Source: Nansenia antarctica (Eukaryota > Chordata > Actinopteri > Argentiniformes > Microstomatidae). From it: a DNA stretch of 64,000 nt. A program made the translations under genes and the position numbers. The notes under the pieces are model-generated. The model worked only from the letters and a program-made list of their open reading frames with translations. It did no database searches and was not told the DNA's origin. Location: contig OZ022341.1 in the NCBI GenBank assembly GCA_963989245.1, positions 53,741,496 through 53,805,495 on the forward strand, read 5' to 3'. Shown here in pieces: positions 52,691 to 63,680 of this stretch; position 1 is the first letter of the stretch; each line of letters opens with the position of its first letter.

Positions 52691-53176
52691 TTATTTGACC
52701 AACATTTTATTGACTTGCACAATCTTACACAATTGTCTGAACATGTTGAACACAACTAAACACATTATGAACACACACACACACGGTTGCAACTTTTTCA
52801 CAAAACGTGTTACCATTGTGTCATTTTTAAACAGATTAGAAGAATATTTAGATATCAACATATCATAGGTGATGCCTCTACACATGTGATTTAAGAAGTA
52901 GATACAGTGTTCACCACATGTGACCGATGTGACATCCTGAACTTGTTTGTCTGATAAATGTATCTCATCACATGACATGTTTAAAAAGTCATAAATCGAT
53001 TTAGGAAATATTGAATGATTTGGAGCATTTCCAAAACTGTCAAAAAAACACCCAACTCTCTCCAATATATAAACTGCCAGCCAATGCTCTCCAGGCTGGT
53101 CAGAGGGGTGTGTGTTAATTATCATAGCACTAGGTCTTATTTGTAGAGGTTGCTGGGGCAGTTGATCACAAGCCAA
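52691..53176 (-). CDS. Protease copy 51, 161-residue form, K5Q
   Basis: Lys5 to Gln only. Confidence 0.7.
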   Translation of the reverse strand: MACDQLPQQPLQIRPSAMIINTHPSDQPGEHWLAVYILERVGCFFDSFGNAPNHSIFPKSIYDFLNMSCDEIHLSDKQVQDVTSVTCGEHCIYFLNHMCRGITYDMLISKYSSNLFKNDTMVTRFVKKLQPCVCVFIMCLVVFNMFRQLCKIVQVNKMLVK

Positions 53177-53212
53177 AACACCTGGCTGTCAGTTCCACAG
53201 TATTCATGATGC

Positions 53213-53659
53213 TTAATAGTAATCAACTAAAACCTGTCTGCGATGGGACACTTCAATCATACTATCATATACCGCATAAATTATTAGATTGATGGTATTA
53301 GGCAGCGGGTTCCTGAAACGTGTCTCCAGGCGTATGTTACCACTCTTGATCAATGATAGATGCTGACTATTATCCTCGTCAGGTGTCAGATTAAATGCAT
53401 AAAGAGTGTACCCTCTCAGGAAATCGTTTCGATCAATGGCCATAGCACTGTTCTTTAAATGTCTCCCTGTTGATAACACCAGTTGATAGAATTCACGAGT
53501 TACGCAACCATTAGGGAAGTCCGGTTGTAATGGTTTGGTGGGGAACTGGACACCGTCAACATATATTGCCAGATATTCTAGATTATAATTCTTAAAATTG
53601 AATGGGTTCTTGCCATAGTCGCCCGTAAAAGAGTCATTATCAACCATCGCTACCACCAC
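53213..53659 (-). CDS. Capsid fragment copy 51
   Basis: Protein identical to reference. Confidence 0.6.
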   Translation of the reverse strand: MVVAMVDNDSFTGDYGKNPFNFKNYNLEYLAIYVDGVQFPTKPLQPDFPNGCVTREFYQLVLSTGRHLKNSAMAIDRNDFLRGYTLYAFNLTPDEDNSQHLSLIKSGNIRLETRFRNPLPNTINLIIYAVYDSMIEVSHRRQVLVDYY

Positions 53660-53737
53660 AGACTATGTTATTGTTTGACTAAAACCCCTTGCTTGACTAA
53701 ATAAAAATGATTGTAATGATACATGAACTCTGATAAT

Positions 53738-54223
53738 TTATTTGACCAACATTTTATTGACTTGCACAATCTTACACAATTGTCTGAACATGTTGAACAC
53801 AACTAAACACATTATGAACACACACACACACGGTTGCAACTTTTTCACAAAACGTGTTACCATTGTGTCATTTTTAAACAGATTAGAAGAATATTTAGAT
53901 ATCAACATATCATAGGTGATGCCTCTACACATGTGATTTAAGAAGTAGATACAGTGTTCACCACATGTGACCGATGTGACATCCTGAACTTGTTTGTCTG
54001 ATAAATGTATCTCATCACATGACATGTTTAAAAAGTCATAAATCGATTTAGGAAATATTGAATGATTTGGAGCATTTCCAAAACTGTCAAAAAAACACCC
54101 AACTCTCTCCAATATATAAACTGCCAGCCAATGCTCTCCAGGCAGGTCAGAGGGGTGTGTGTTAATTATCATAGCACTAGGTCTTATTTGTAGAGGTTGC
54201 TGGGCCAGTTTATCACAAGCCAA
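53738..54223 (-). CDS. Protease copy 52, 161-residue form, P7A and Q27L
   Basis: Two private changes before the catalytic His. Confidence 0.7.
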   Translation of the reverse strand: MACDKLAQQPLQIRPSAMIINTHPSDLPGEHWLAVYILERVGCFFDSFGNAPNHSIFPKSIYDFLNMSCDEIHLSDKQVQDVTSVTCGEHCIYFLNHMCRGITYDMLISKYSSNLFKNDTMVTRFVKKLQPCVCVFIMCLVVFNMFRQLCKIVQVNKMLVK

Positions 54224-54259
54224 AACACCTGGCTGTCAGTTCCACAGTATTCATGATGC

Positions 54260-54706
54260 TTAATAGTAATCAACTAAAACCTGTCTGCGATGGGACACTT
54301 CAATCATACTATCATATACCGCATAAATTATTAGATTGATGGTATTAGGCAGCGGGTTCCTGAAACGTGTCTCCAGGCGTATGTTACCACTCTTGATCAA
54401 TGATAGATGCTGACTATTATCCTCGTCAGGTGTCAGATTAAATGCATAAAGAGTGTACCCTCTCAGAAAATCGTTTCGATCAATGGCCATAGCACTGTTC
54501 TTTAAATGTCTCCCTGTTGATAACACCAGTTGATAGAATTCACAAGTTACGCAACCATTAGGGAAGTCCGGTTGTAATGGTTTGGTGGGGAACTGGACAC
54601 CGTCAACATATATTGCCAGATATTCTAGATTATAATTCTTAAAATTGAATGGGTTCTTGCCATAGTCGCCCGTAAAAGAGTCATTATCAACCATCGCTAC
54701 CACCAC
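54260..54706 (-). CDS. Capsid fragment copy 52, R55C
   Basis: Arg55 to Cys, plus a silent change in the Phe80 codon. Confidence 0.6.
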   Translation of the reverse strand: MVVAMVDNDSFTGDYGKNPFNFKNYNLEYLAIYVDGVQFPTKPLQPDFPNGCVTCEFYQLVLSTGRHLKNSAMAIDRNDFLRGYTLYAFNLTPDEDNSQHLSLIKSGNIRLETRFRNPLPNTINLIIYAVYDSMIEVSHRRQVLVDYY

Positions 54707-54818
54707 AGACTATGTTATTGTTTGACTAAAACCCCTTGCTTGACTAAATAAAAATGATTGTAATGATACATGAACTCTGATAATTTATTTGACCAACATT
54801 TTATTGACTTGCACAATC

Positions 54819-55268
54819 TTACACAATTGTCTGAACATGTTGAACACAACTAAACACATTATGAACACACACACACGGTTGCAACTTTTTCACAAAACGT
54901 GTTACCATTGTGTCATTTTTAAACAGATTAGAAGAATATTTAGATATCAACATATCATAGGTGATGCCTCTACACATGTGATTTAAGAAGTAGATACAGT
55001 GTTCACCACATGTGACCGATGTGACATCCTGAACTTGTTTGTCTGATAAATGTATCTCATCACATGACATGTTTAAAAAGTCATAAATCGATTTAGGAAA
55101 TATTGAATGATTTGGAGCATTTCCAAAACTGTCAAAAAAACACCCAACTCTCTCCAATATATAAACTGCCAGCCAATGCTCTCCAGGCTGGTCAGAGGGG
55201 TGTGTGTTAATTATCATAGCACTAGGTCTTATTTGTAGAGGTTGCTGGGGCAGTTTATCACAAGCCAA
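54819..55268 (-). CDS. Protease copy 53, 149-residue form
   Basis: (AC)6 tail, no other change. Confidence 0.7.
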   Translation of the reverse strand: MACDKLPQQPLQIRPSAMIINTHPSDQPGEHWLAVYILERVGCFFDSFGNAPNHSIFPKSIYDFLNMSCDEIHLSDKQVQDVTSVTCGEHCIYFLNHMCRGITYDMLISKYSSNLFKNDTMVTRFVKKLQPCVCVHNVFSCVQHVQTIV

Positions 55269-55304
55269 AACACCTGGCTGTCAGTTCCACAGTATTCATG
55301 ATGC

Positions 55305-55751
55305 TTAATAGTAATCAACTAAAACCTGTCTGCGATGGGACACTTCAATCATACTATCATATACCGCATAAATTATTAGATTGATGGTATTAGGCAGCGG
55401 GTTCCTGAAACGTGTCTCCAGGCGTATGTTACCACTCTTGATCAATGATAGATGCTGACTATTATCCTCGTCAGGTGTCAGATTAAATGCATAAAGAGTG
55501 TACCCTCTCAGGAAATCGTTTCGATCAATGGCCATAGCACTGTTCTTTAAATGTCTCCCTGTTGATAACACCAGTTGATAGAATTCACGAGTTACGCAAC
55601 CATTAGGGAAGTCCGGTTGTAATGGTTTGGTGGGGAACTGGACACCGTCAACATATATTGCCAGATATTCTAGATTATAATTCTTAAAATTGAATGGGTT
55701 CTTGCCATAGTCGCCCGTAAAAGAGTCATTATCAACCATCGCTACCACCAC
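55305..55751 (-). CDS. Capsid fragment copy 53
   Basis: Protein identical to reference. Confidence 0.6.
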   Translation of the reverse strand: MVVAMVDNDSFTGDYGKNPFNFKNYNLEYLAIYVDGVQFPTKPLQPDFPNGCVTREFYQLVLSTGRHLKNSAMAIDRNDFLRGYTLYAFNLTPDEDNSQHLSLIKSGNIRLETRFRNPLPNTINLIIYAVYDSMIEVSHRRQVLVDYY

Positions 55752-55829
55752 AGACTATGTTATTGTTTGACTAAAACCCCTTGCTTGACTAAATAAAAAT
55801 GATTGTAATGATACATGAACTCTGATAAT

Positions 55830-56315
55830 TTATTTGACCAACATTTTATTGACTTGCACAATCTTACACAATTGTCTGAACATGTTGAACACAACTAAAC
55901 ACATTATGAACACACACACACACGGTTGCAACTTTTTCACAAAACGTGTTACCATTGTGTCATTTTTAAACAGATTAGAAGAATATTTAGATATCAACAT
56001 ATCATAGGTGATGCCTCTACACATGTGATTTAAGAAGTAGATACAGTGTTCACCACATGTGACCGATGTGACATCCTGAACTTGTTTGTCTGATAAATGT
56101 ATCTCATCACATGACATGTTTAAAAAGTCATAAATCGATTTAGGAAATATTGAATGATTTGGAGCATTTCCAAAACTGTCAAAAAAACACCCAACTCTCT
56201 CCAATATATAAACTGCCAGCCAATGCTCTCCAGGCTGGTCAGAGGGGTGTGTGTTAATTATCATAGCACTAGGTCTTATTTGTAGAGGTTGCTGGGGCAG
56301 TTTATCACAAGCCAA
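55830..56315 (-). CDS. Protease copy 54, 161-residue form
   Basis: Same protein as the reference. Confidence 0.7.
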   Translation of the reverse strand: MACDKLPQQPLQIRPSAMIINTHPSDQPGEHWLAVYILERVGCFFDSFGNAPNHSIFPKSIYDFLNMSCDEIHLSDKQVQDVTSVTCGEHCIYFLNHMCRGITYDMLISKYSSNLFKNDTMVTRFVKKLQPCVCVFIMCLVVFNMFRQLCKIVQVNKMLVK

Positions 56316-56351
56316 AACACCTGGCTGTCAGTTCCACAGTATTCATGATGC

Positions 56352-56798
56352 TTAATAGTAATCAACTAAAACCTGTCTGCGATGGGACACTTCAATCATA
56401 CTATCATATACCGCATAAATTATTAGATTGATGGTATTAGGCAGCGGGTTCCTGAAACGTGTCTCCAGGCGTATGTTACCACTCTTGATCAATGATAGAT
56501 GCTGACTATTATCCTCGTCAGGTGTCAGATTAAATGCATAAAGAGTGTACCCTCTCAGGAAATCGTTTCGATCAATGGCCATAGCACTGTTCTTTAAATG
56601 TCTCCCTGTTGATAACACCAGTTGATAGAATTCACGAGTTACGCAACCATTAGGGAAGTCCGGTTGTAATGGTTTGGTGGGGAACTGGACACCGTCAACA
56701 TATATTGCCAGATATTCTAGATTATAATTCTTAAAATTGAATGGGTTCTTGCCATAGTCGCCCGTAAAAGAGTCATTATCAACCATCGCTACCACCAC
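56352..56798 (-). CDS. Capsid fragment copy 54
   Basis: Protein identical to reference. Confidence 0.6.
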   Translation of the reverse strand: MVVAMVDNDSFTGDYGKNPFNFKNYNLEYLAIYVDGVQFPTKPLQPDFPNGCVTREFYQLVLSTGRHLKNSAMAIDRNDFLRGYTLYAFNLTPDEDNSQHLSLIKSGNIRLETRFRNPLPNTINLIIYAVYDSMIEVSHRRQVLVDYY

Positions 56799-56950
56799 AG
56801 ACTATGTTATTGTTTGACTAAAACCCCTTGCTTGACTAAATAAAAATGATTGTAATGATACATGAACTCTGATAATTTATTTGACCAACATTTTATTGAC
56901 TTGCACAATCTTACACAATTGTCTGAACATGTTGAACACAACTAAACACA

Positions 56951-57364
56951 TTATGAACACACACACACACACGGTTGCAACTTTTTCACAAAACGTGTTA
57001 CCATTGTGTCATTTTTAAACAGATTAGAAGAATATTTAGATATCAACATATCATAGGTGATGCCTCTACACATGTGATTTAAGAAGTAGATACAGTGTTC
57101 ACCACATGTGACCGATGTGACATCCTGAACTTGTTTGTCTGATAAATGTATCTCATCACATGACATGTTTAAAAAGTCATAAATCGATTTAGGAAATATT
57201 GAATGATTTGGAGCATTTCCAAAACTGTCAAAAAAACACCCAACTCTCTCCAATATATAAACTGCCAGCCAATGCTCTCCAGGCTGGTCAGAGGGGTGTG
57301 TGTTAATTATCATAGCACTAGGTCTTATTTGTAGAGGTTGCTGGGGCAGTTTATCACAAGCCAA
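56951..57364 (-). CDS. Protease copy 55, 137-residue form
   Basis: (AC)8 puts the third frame after the run, which stops almost at once (CVCVCS). It is the only copy with this ending. Confidence 0.7.
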   Translation of the reverse strand: MACDKLPQQPLQIRPSAMIINTHPSDQPGEHWLAVYILERVGCFFDSFGNAPNHSIFPKSIYDFLNMSCDEIHLSDKQVQDVTSVTCGEHCIYFLNHMCRGITYDMLISKYSSNLFKNDTMVTRFVKKLQPCVCVCS

Positions 57365-57400
57365 AACACCTGGCTGTCAGTTCCACAGTATTCATGATGC

Positions 57401-57847
57401 TTAATAGTAATCAACTAAAACCTGTCTGCGATGGGACACTTCAATCATACTATCATATACCGCATAAATTATTAGATTGATGGTATTAGGCAGCGGGTTC
57501 CTGAAACGTGTCTCCAGGCGTATGTTACCACTCTTGATCAATGATAGATGCTGACTATTATCCTCGTCAGGTGTCAGATTAAATGCATAAAGAGTGTACC
57601 CTCTCAGGAAATCGTTTCGATCAATGGCCATAGCACTGTTCTTTAAATGTCTCCCTGTTGATAACACCAGTTGATAGAATTCACGAGTTACGCAACCATT
57701 AGGGAAGTCCGGTTGTAATGGTTTGGTGGGGAACTGGACACCGTCAACATATATTGCCAGATATTCTAGATTATAATTCTTAAAATTGAATGGGTTCTTG
57801 CCATAGTCGCCCGTAAAAGAGTCATTATCAACCATCGCTACCACCAC
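57401..57847 (-). CDS. Capsid fragment copy 55
   Basis: Protein identical to reference. Confidence 0.6.
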   Translation of the reverse strand: MVVAMVDNDSFTGDYGKNPFNFKNYNLEYLAIYVDGVQFPTKPLQPDFPNGCVTREFYQLVLSTGRHLKNSAMAIDRNDFLRGYTLYAFNLTPDEDNSQHLSLIKSGNIRLETRFRNPLPNTINLIIYAVYDSMIEVSHRRQVLVDYY

Positions 57848-57959
57848 AGACTATGTTATTGTTTGACTAAAACCCCTTGCTTGACTAAATAAAAATGATT
57901 GTAATGATACATGAACTCTGATAATTTATTTGACCAACATTTTATTGACTTGCACAATC

Positions 57960-58409
57960 TTACACAATTGTCTGAACATGTTGAACACAACTAAACACAT
58001 TATGAACACACACACACGGTTGCAACTTTTTCACAAAACGTGTTACCATTGTGTCATTTTTAAACAGATTAGAAGAATATTTAGATATCAACATATCATA
58101 GGTGATGCCTCTACACATGTGATTTAAGAAGTAGATACAGTGTTCACCACATGTGACCGATGTGACATCCTGAACTTGTTTGTCTGATAAATGTATCTCA
58201 TCACATGACATGTTTAAAAAGTCATAAATCGATTTAGGAAATATTGAATGATTTGGAGCATTTCCAAAACTGTCAAAAAAACACCCAACTCTCTCCAATA
58301 TATAAACTGCCAGCCAATGCTCTCCAGGCTGGTCAGAGGGGTGTGTGTTAATTATCATAGCACTAGGTCTTATTTGTAGAGGTTGCTGGGGCAGTTTATC
58401 ACAAGCCAA
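57960..58409 (-). CDS. Protease copy 56, 149-residue form
   Basis: (AC)6 tail, no other change. Confidence 0.7.
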   Translation of the reverse strand: MACDKLPQQPLQIRPSAMIINTHPSDQPGEHWLAVYILERVGCFFDSFGNAPNHSIFPKSIYDFLNMSCDEIHLSDKQVQDVTSVTCGEHCIYFLNHMCRGITYDMLISKYSSNLFKNDTMVTRFVKKLQPCVCVHNVFSCVQHVQTIV

Positions 58410-58445
58410 AACACCTGGCTGTCAGTTCCACAGTATTCATGATGC

Positions 58446-58892
58446 TTAATAGTAATCAACTAAAACCTGTCTGCGATGGGACACTTCAATCATACTATCA
58501 TATACCGCATAAATTATTAGATTGATGGTATTAGGCAGCGGGTTCCTGAAACGTGTCTCCAGGCGTATGTTACCACTCTTGATCAATGATAGATGCTGAC
58601 TATTATCCTCGTCAGGTGTCAGATTAAATGCATAAAGAGTGTACCCTCTCAGGAAATCGTTTCGATCAATGGCCATAGCACTGTTCTTTAAATGTCTCCC
58701 TGTTGATAACACCAGTTGATAGAATTCACGAGTTACGCAACCATTAGGGAAGTCCGGTTGTAATGGTTTGGTGGGGAACTGGACACCGTCAACATATATT
58801 GCCAGATATTCTAGATTATAATTCTTAAAATTGAATGGGTTCTTGCCATAGTCGCCCGTAAAAGAGTCATTATCAACCATCGCTACCACCAC
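58446..58892 (-). CDS. Capsid fragment copy 56
   Basis: Protein identical to reference. Confidence 0.6.
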   Translation of the reverse strand: MVVAMVDNDSFTGDYGKNPFNFKNYNLEYLAIYVDGVQFPTKPLQPDFPNGCVTREFYQLVLSTGRHLKNSAMAIDRNDFLRGYTLYAFNLTPDEDNSQHLSLIKSGNIRLETRFRNPLPNTINLIIYAVYDSMIEVSHRRQVLVDYY

Positions 58893-58970
58893 AGACTATG
58901 TTATTGTTTGACTAAAACCCCTTGCTTGACTAAATAAAAATGATTGTAATGATACATGAACTCTGATAAT

Positions 58971-59456
58971 TTATTTGACCAACATTTTATTGACTTGCAC
59001 AATCTTACACAATTGTCTGAACATGTTGAACACAACTAAACACATTATGAACACACACACACACGGTTGCAACTTTTTCACAAAACGTGTTACCATTGTG
59101 TCATTTTTAAACAGATTAGAAGAATATTTAGATATCAACATATCATAGGTGATGCCTCTACACATGTGATTTAAGAAGTAGATACAGTGTTCACCACATG
59201 TGACCGATGTGACATCCTGAACTTGTTTGTCTGATAAATGTATCTCATCACATGACATGTTTAAAAAGTCATAAATCGATTTAGGAAATATTGAATGATT
59301 TGGAGCATTTCCAAAACTGTCAAAAAACCACCCAACTCTCTCCAATATATAAACTGCCAGCCAATGCTCTCCAGGCTGGTCAGAGGGGTGTGTGTTAATT
59401 ATCATAGCACTAGGTCTTATTTGTAGAGGTTGCTGGGGCAGTTTATCACAAGCCAA
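58971..59456 (-). CDS. Protease copy 57, 161-residue form, C43W
   Basis: A substitution ends the A run at six bases (AAAAAACC near 59329) and changes Cys43 to Trp, three residues before Asp46. Confidence 0.7.
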   Translation of the reverse strand: MACDKLPQQPLQIRPSAMIINTHPSDQPGEHWLAVYILERVGWFFDSFGNAPNHSIFPKSIYDFLNMSCDEIHLSDKQVQDVTSVTCGEHCIYFLNHMCRGITYDMLISKYSSNLFKNDTMVTRFVKKLQPCVCVFIMCLVVFNMFRQLCKIVQVNKMLVK

Positions 59457-59492
59457 AACACCTGGCTGTCAGTTCCACAGTATTCATGATGC

Positions 59493-59939
59493 TTAATAGT
59501 AATCAACTAAAACCTGTCTGCGATGGGACACTTCAATCATACTATCATATACCGCATAAATTATTAGATTGATGGTATTAGGCAGCGGGTTCCTGAAACG
59601 TGTCTCCAGGCGTATGTTACCACTCTTGATCAATGATAGATGCTGACTATTATCCTCGTCAGGTGTCAGATTAAATGCATAAAGAGTGTACACTCTCAGG
59701 AAATCGTTTCGATCAACGGCCATAGCACTGTTCTTTAAATGTCTCCCTGTTGATAACACCAGTTGATAGAATTCACGAGTTACGCAACCATTAGGGAAGT
59801 CCGGTTGTAATGGTTTGGTGGGGAACTGGACACCGTCAACATATATTGCCAGATATTCTAGATTATAATTCTTAAAATTGAATGGGTTCTTGCCATAGTC
59901 GCCCGTAAAAGAGTCATTATCAACCATCGCTACCACCAC
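59493..59939 (-). CDS. Capsid fragment copy 57, I75V and G83V
   Basis: Two private changes. Confidence 0.6.
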   Translation of the reverse strand: MVVAMVDNDSFTGDYGKNPFNFKNYNLEYLAIYVDGVQFPTKPLQPDFPNGCVTREFYQLVLSTGRHLKNSAMAVDRNDFLRVYTLYAFNLTPDEDNSQHLSLIKSGNIRLETRFRNPLPNTINLIIYAVYDSMIEVSHRRQVLVDYY

Positions 59940-60051
59940 AGACTATGTTATTGTTTGACTAAAACCCCTTGCTTGACTAAATAAAAATGATTGTAATGAT
60001 ACATGAACTCTGATAATTTATTTGACCAACATTTTATTGACTTGCACAATC

Positions 60052-60503
60052 TTACACAATTGTCTGAACATGTTGAACACAACTAAACACATTATGAACA
60101 CACACACACGGTTGCAACTTTTTCACAAAACGTGTTACCATTGTGTCATTTTTAAACAGATTAGAAGAATATTTAGATATCAACATATCATAGGTGATGC
60201 CTCTACACATGTGATTTAAGAAGTAGATACAGTGTTCACCACATGTGACCGATGTGACATCCTGAACTTGTTTGTCTGATAAATGTATCTCATCACATGA
60301 CATGTTTAAAAAGTCATAAATCGATTTAGGAAATATTGAATGATTTGGAGCATTTCCAAAACTGTCAAAAAAAAACACCCAACTCTCTCCAATATATAAA
60401 CTGCCAGCCAATGCTCTCCAGGCTGGTCAGAGGGGTGTGTGTTAATTATCATAGCACTAGGTCTTATTTGTAGAGGTTGCTGGGGCAGTTTATCACAAGC
60501 CAA
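60052..60503 (-). pseudogene. Protease copy 58, A9 frame break
   Basis: Two extra bases in the A run split the gene into overlapping frames: 60306..60503 with His31, and 60052..60411 with Asp46, Gln80 and Cys87. Confidence 0.7.
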
Positions 60504-60539
60504 AACACCTGGCTGTCAGTTCCACAGTATTCATGATGC

Positions 60540-60986
60540 TTAATAGTAATCAACTAAAACCTGTCTGCGATGGGACACTTCAATCATACTATCATATACC
60601 GCATAAATTATTAGATTGATGGTATTAGGCAGCGGGTTCCTGAAACGTGTCTCCAGGCGTATGTTACCACTCTTGATCAATGATAGATGCTGACTATTAT
60701 CCTCGTCAGGTGTCAGATTAAATGCATAAAGAGTGTACCCTCTCAGGAAATCGTTTCGATCAATGGCCATAGCACTGTTCTTTAAATGTCTCCCTGTTGA
60801 TAACACCAGTTGATAGAATTCACGAGTTACGCAACCATTAGGGAAGTCCGGTTGTAATGGTTTGGTGGGGAACTGGACACCGTCAACATATATTGCCAGA
60901 TATTCTAGATTATAATTCTTAAAATTGAATGGGTTCTTGCCATAGTCGCCCGTAAAAGAGTCATTATCAACCATCGCTACCACCAC
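60540..60986 (-). CDS. Capsid fragment copy 58
   Basis: Protein identical to reference. Confidence 0.6.
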   Translation of the reverse strand: MVVAMVDNDSFTGDYGKNPFNFKNYNLEYLAIYVDGVQFPTKPLQPDFPNGCVTREFYQLVLSTGRHLKNSAMAIDRNDFLRGYTLYAFNLTPDEDNSQHLSLIKSGNIRLETRFRNPLPNTINLIIYAVYDSMIEVSHRRQVLVDYY

Positions 60987-61098
60987 AGACTATGTTATTG
61001 TTTGACTAAAACCCCTTGCTTGACTAAATAAAAATGATTGTAATGATACATGAACTCTGATAATTTATTTGACCAACATTTTATTGACTTGCACAATC

Positions 61099-61550
61099 TT
61101 ACACAATTGTCTGAACATGTTGAACACAACTAAACACATTATGAACACACACACACGGTTGCAACTTTTTCACAAAACGTGTTACCATTGTGTCATTTTT
61201 AAACAGATTAGAAGAATATTTAGATATCAACATATCATAGGTGATGCCTCTACACATGTGATTTAAGAAGTAGATACAGTGTTCACCACATGTGACCGAT
61301 GTGACATCCTGAACTTGTTTGTCTGATAAATGTATCTCATCACATGACATGTTTAAAAAGTCATAAATCGATTTAGGAAATATTGAATGATTTGGAGCAT
61401 TTCCAAAACTGTCAAAAAAAAACACCCAACTCTCTCCAATATATAAACTGCCAGCCAATGCTCTCCAGGCTGGTCAGAGGGGTGTGTGTTAATTATCATA
61501 GCACTAGGTCTTATTTGTAGAGGTTGCTGGGGCAGTTTATCACAAGCCAA
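61099..61550 (-). pseudogene. Protease copy 59, A9 frame break
   Basis: Same state as copy 58. Confidence 0.7.
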
Positions 61551-61586
61551 AACACCTGGCTGTCAGTTCCACAGTATTCATGATGC

Positions 61587-62033
61587 TTAATAGTAATCAA
61601 CTAAAACCTGTCTGCGATGGGACACTTCAATCATACTATCATATACCGCATAAATTATTAGATTGATGGTATTAGGCAGCGGGTTCCTGAAACGTGTCTC
61701 CAGGCGTATGTTACCACTCTTGATCAATGATAGATGCTGACTATTATCCTCGTCAGGTGTCAGATTAAATGCATAAAGAGTGTACCCTCTCAGGAAATCG
61801 TTTCGATCAATGGCCATAGCACTGTTCTTTAAATGTCTCCCTGTTGATAACACCAGTTGATAGAATTCACGAGTTACGCAACCATTAGGGAAGTCCGGTT
61901 GTAATGGTTTGGTGGGGAACTGGACACCGTCAACATATATTGCCAGATATTCTAGATTATAATTCTTAAAATTGAATGGGTTCTTGCCATAGTCGCCCGT
62001 AAAAGAGTCATTATCAACCATCGCTACCACCAC
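61587..62033 (-). CDS. Capsid fragment copy 59
   Basis: Protein identical to reference. Confidence 0.6.
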   Translation of the reverse strand: MVVAMVDNDSFTGDYGKNPFNFKNYNLEYLAIYVDGVQFPTKPLQPDFPNGCVTREFYQLVLSTGRHLKNSAMAIDRNDFLRGYTLYAFNLTPDEDNSQHLSLIKSGNIRLETRFRNPLPNTINLIIYAVYDSMIEVSHRRQVLVDYY

Positions 62034-62145
62034 AGACTATGTTATTGTTTGACTAAAACCCCTTGCTTGACTAAATAAAAATGATTGTAATGATACATGA
62101 ACTCTGATAATTTATTTGACCAACATTTTATTGACTTGCACAATC

Positions 62146-62597
62146 TTACACAATTGTCTGAACATGTTGAACACAACTAAACACATTATGAACACACACA
62201 CACGGTTGCAACTTTTTCACAAAACGTGTTACCATTGTGTCATTTTTAAACAGATTAGAAGAATATTTAGATATCAACATATCATAGGTGATGCCTCTAC
62301 ACATGTGATTTAAGAAGTAGATACAGTGTTCACCACATGTGACCGATGTGACATCCTGAACTTGTTTGTCTGATAAATGTATCTCATCACATGACATGTT
62401 TAAAAAGTCATAAATCGATTTAGGAAATATTGAATGATTTGGAGCATTTCCAAAACTGTCAAAAAAAAACACCCAACTCTCTCCAATATATAAACTGCCA
62501 GCCAATGCTCTCCAGGCTGGTCAGAGGGGTGTGTGTTAATTATCATAGCACTAGGTCTTATTTGTAGAGGTTGCTGGGGCAGTTTATCACAAGCCAA
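62146..62597 (-). pseudogene. Protease copy 60, A9 frame break
   Basis: Same state as copy 58. Confidence 0.7.
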
Positions 62598-62633
62598 AAC
62601 ACCTGGCTGTCAGTTCCACAGTATTCATGATGC

Positions 62634-63080
62634 TTAATAGTAATCAACTAAAACCTGTCTGCGATGGGACACTTCAATCATACTATCATATACCGCATAA
62701 ATTATTAGATTGATGGTATTAGGCAGCGGGTTCCTGAAACGTGTCTCCAGGCGTATGTTACCACTCTTGATCAATGATAGATGCTGACTATTATCCTCGT
62801 CAGGTGTCAGATTAAATGCATAAAGAGTGTACCCTCTCAGGAAATCGTTTCGATCAATGGCCATAGCACTGTTCTTTAAATGTCTCCCTGTTGATAACAC
62901 CAGTTGATAGAATTCACGAGTTACGCAACCATTAGGGAAGTCCGGTTGTAATGGTTTGGTGGGGAACTGGACACCGTCAACATATATTGCCAGATATTCT
63001 AGATTATAATTCTTAAAATTGAATGGGTTCTTGCCATAGTCGCCCGTAAAAGAGTCATTATCAACCATCGCTACCACCAC
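62634..63080 (-). CDS. Capsid fragment copy 60
   Basis: Protein identical to reference. Confidence 0.6.
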   Translation of the reverse strand: MVVAMVDNDSFTGDYGKNPFNFKNYNLEYLAIYVDGVQFPTKPLQPDFPNGCVTREFYQLVLSTGRHLKNSAMAIDRNDFLRGYTLYAFNLTPDEDNSQHLSLIKSGNIRLETRFRNPLPNTINLIIYAVYDSMIEVSHRRQVLVDYY

Positions 63081-63192
63081 AGACTATGTTATTGTTTGAC
63101 TAAAACCCCTTGCTTGACTAAATAAAAATGATTGTAATGATACATGAACTCTGATAATTTATTTGACCAACATTTTATTGACTTGCACAATC

Positions 63193-63644
63193 TTACACAA
63201 TTGTCTGAACATGTTGAACACAACTAAACACATTATGAACACACACACACGGTTGCAACTTTTTCACAAAACGTGTTACCATTGTGTCATTTTTAAACAG
63301 ATTAGAAGAATATTTAGATATCAACATATCATAGGTGATGCCTCTACACATGTGATTTAAGAAGTAGATACAGTGTTCACCACATGTGACCGATGTGACA
63401 TCCTGAACTTGTTTGTCTGATAAATGTATCTCATCACATGACATGTTTAAAAAGTCATAAATCGATTTAGGAAATATTGAATGATTTGGAGCATTTCCAA
63501 AACTGTCAAAAAAAAACACCCAACTCTCTCCAATATATAAACTGCCAGCCAATGCTCTCCAGGCTGGTCAGAGGGGTGTGTGTTAATTATCATAGCACTA
63601 GGTCTTATTTGTAGAGGTTGCTGGGGCAGTTTATCACAAGCCAA
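63193..63644 (-). pseudogene. Protease copy 61, A9 frame break
   Basis: Same state as copy 58. Confidence 0.7.
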
Positions 63645-63680
63645 AACACCTGGCTGTCAGTTCCACAGTATTCATGATGC

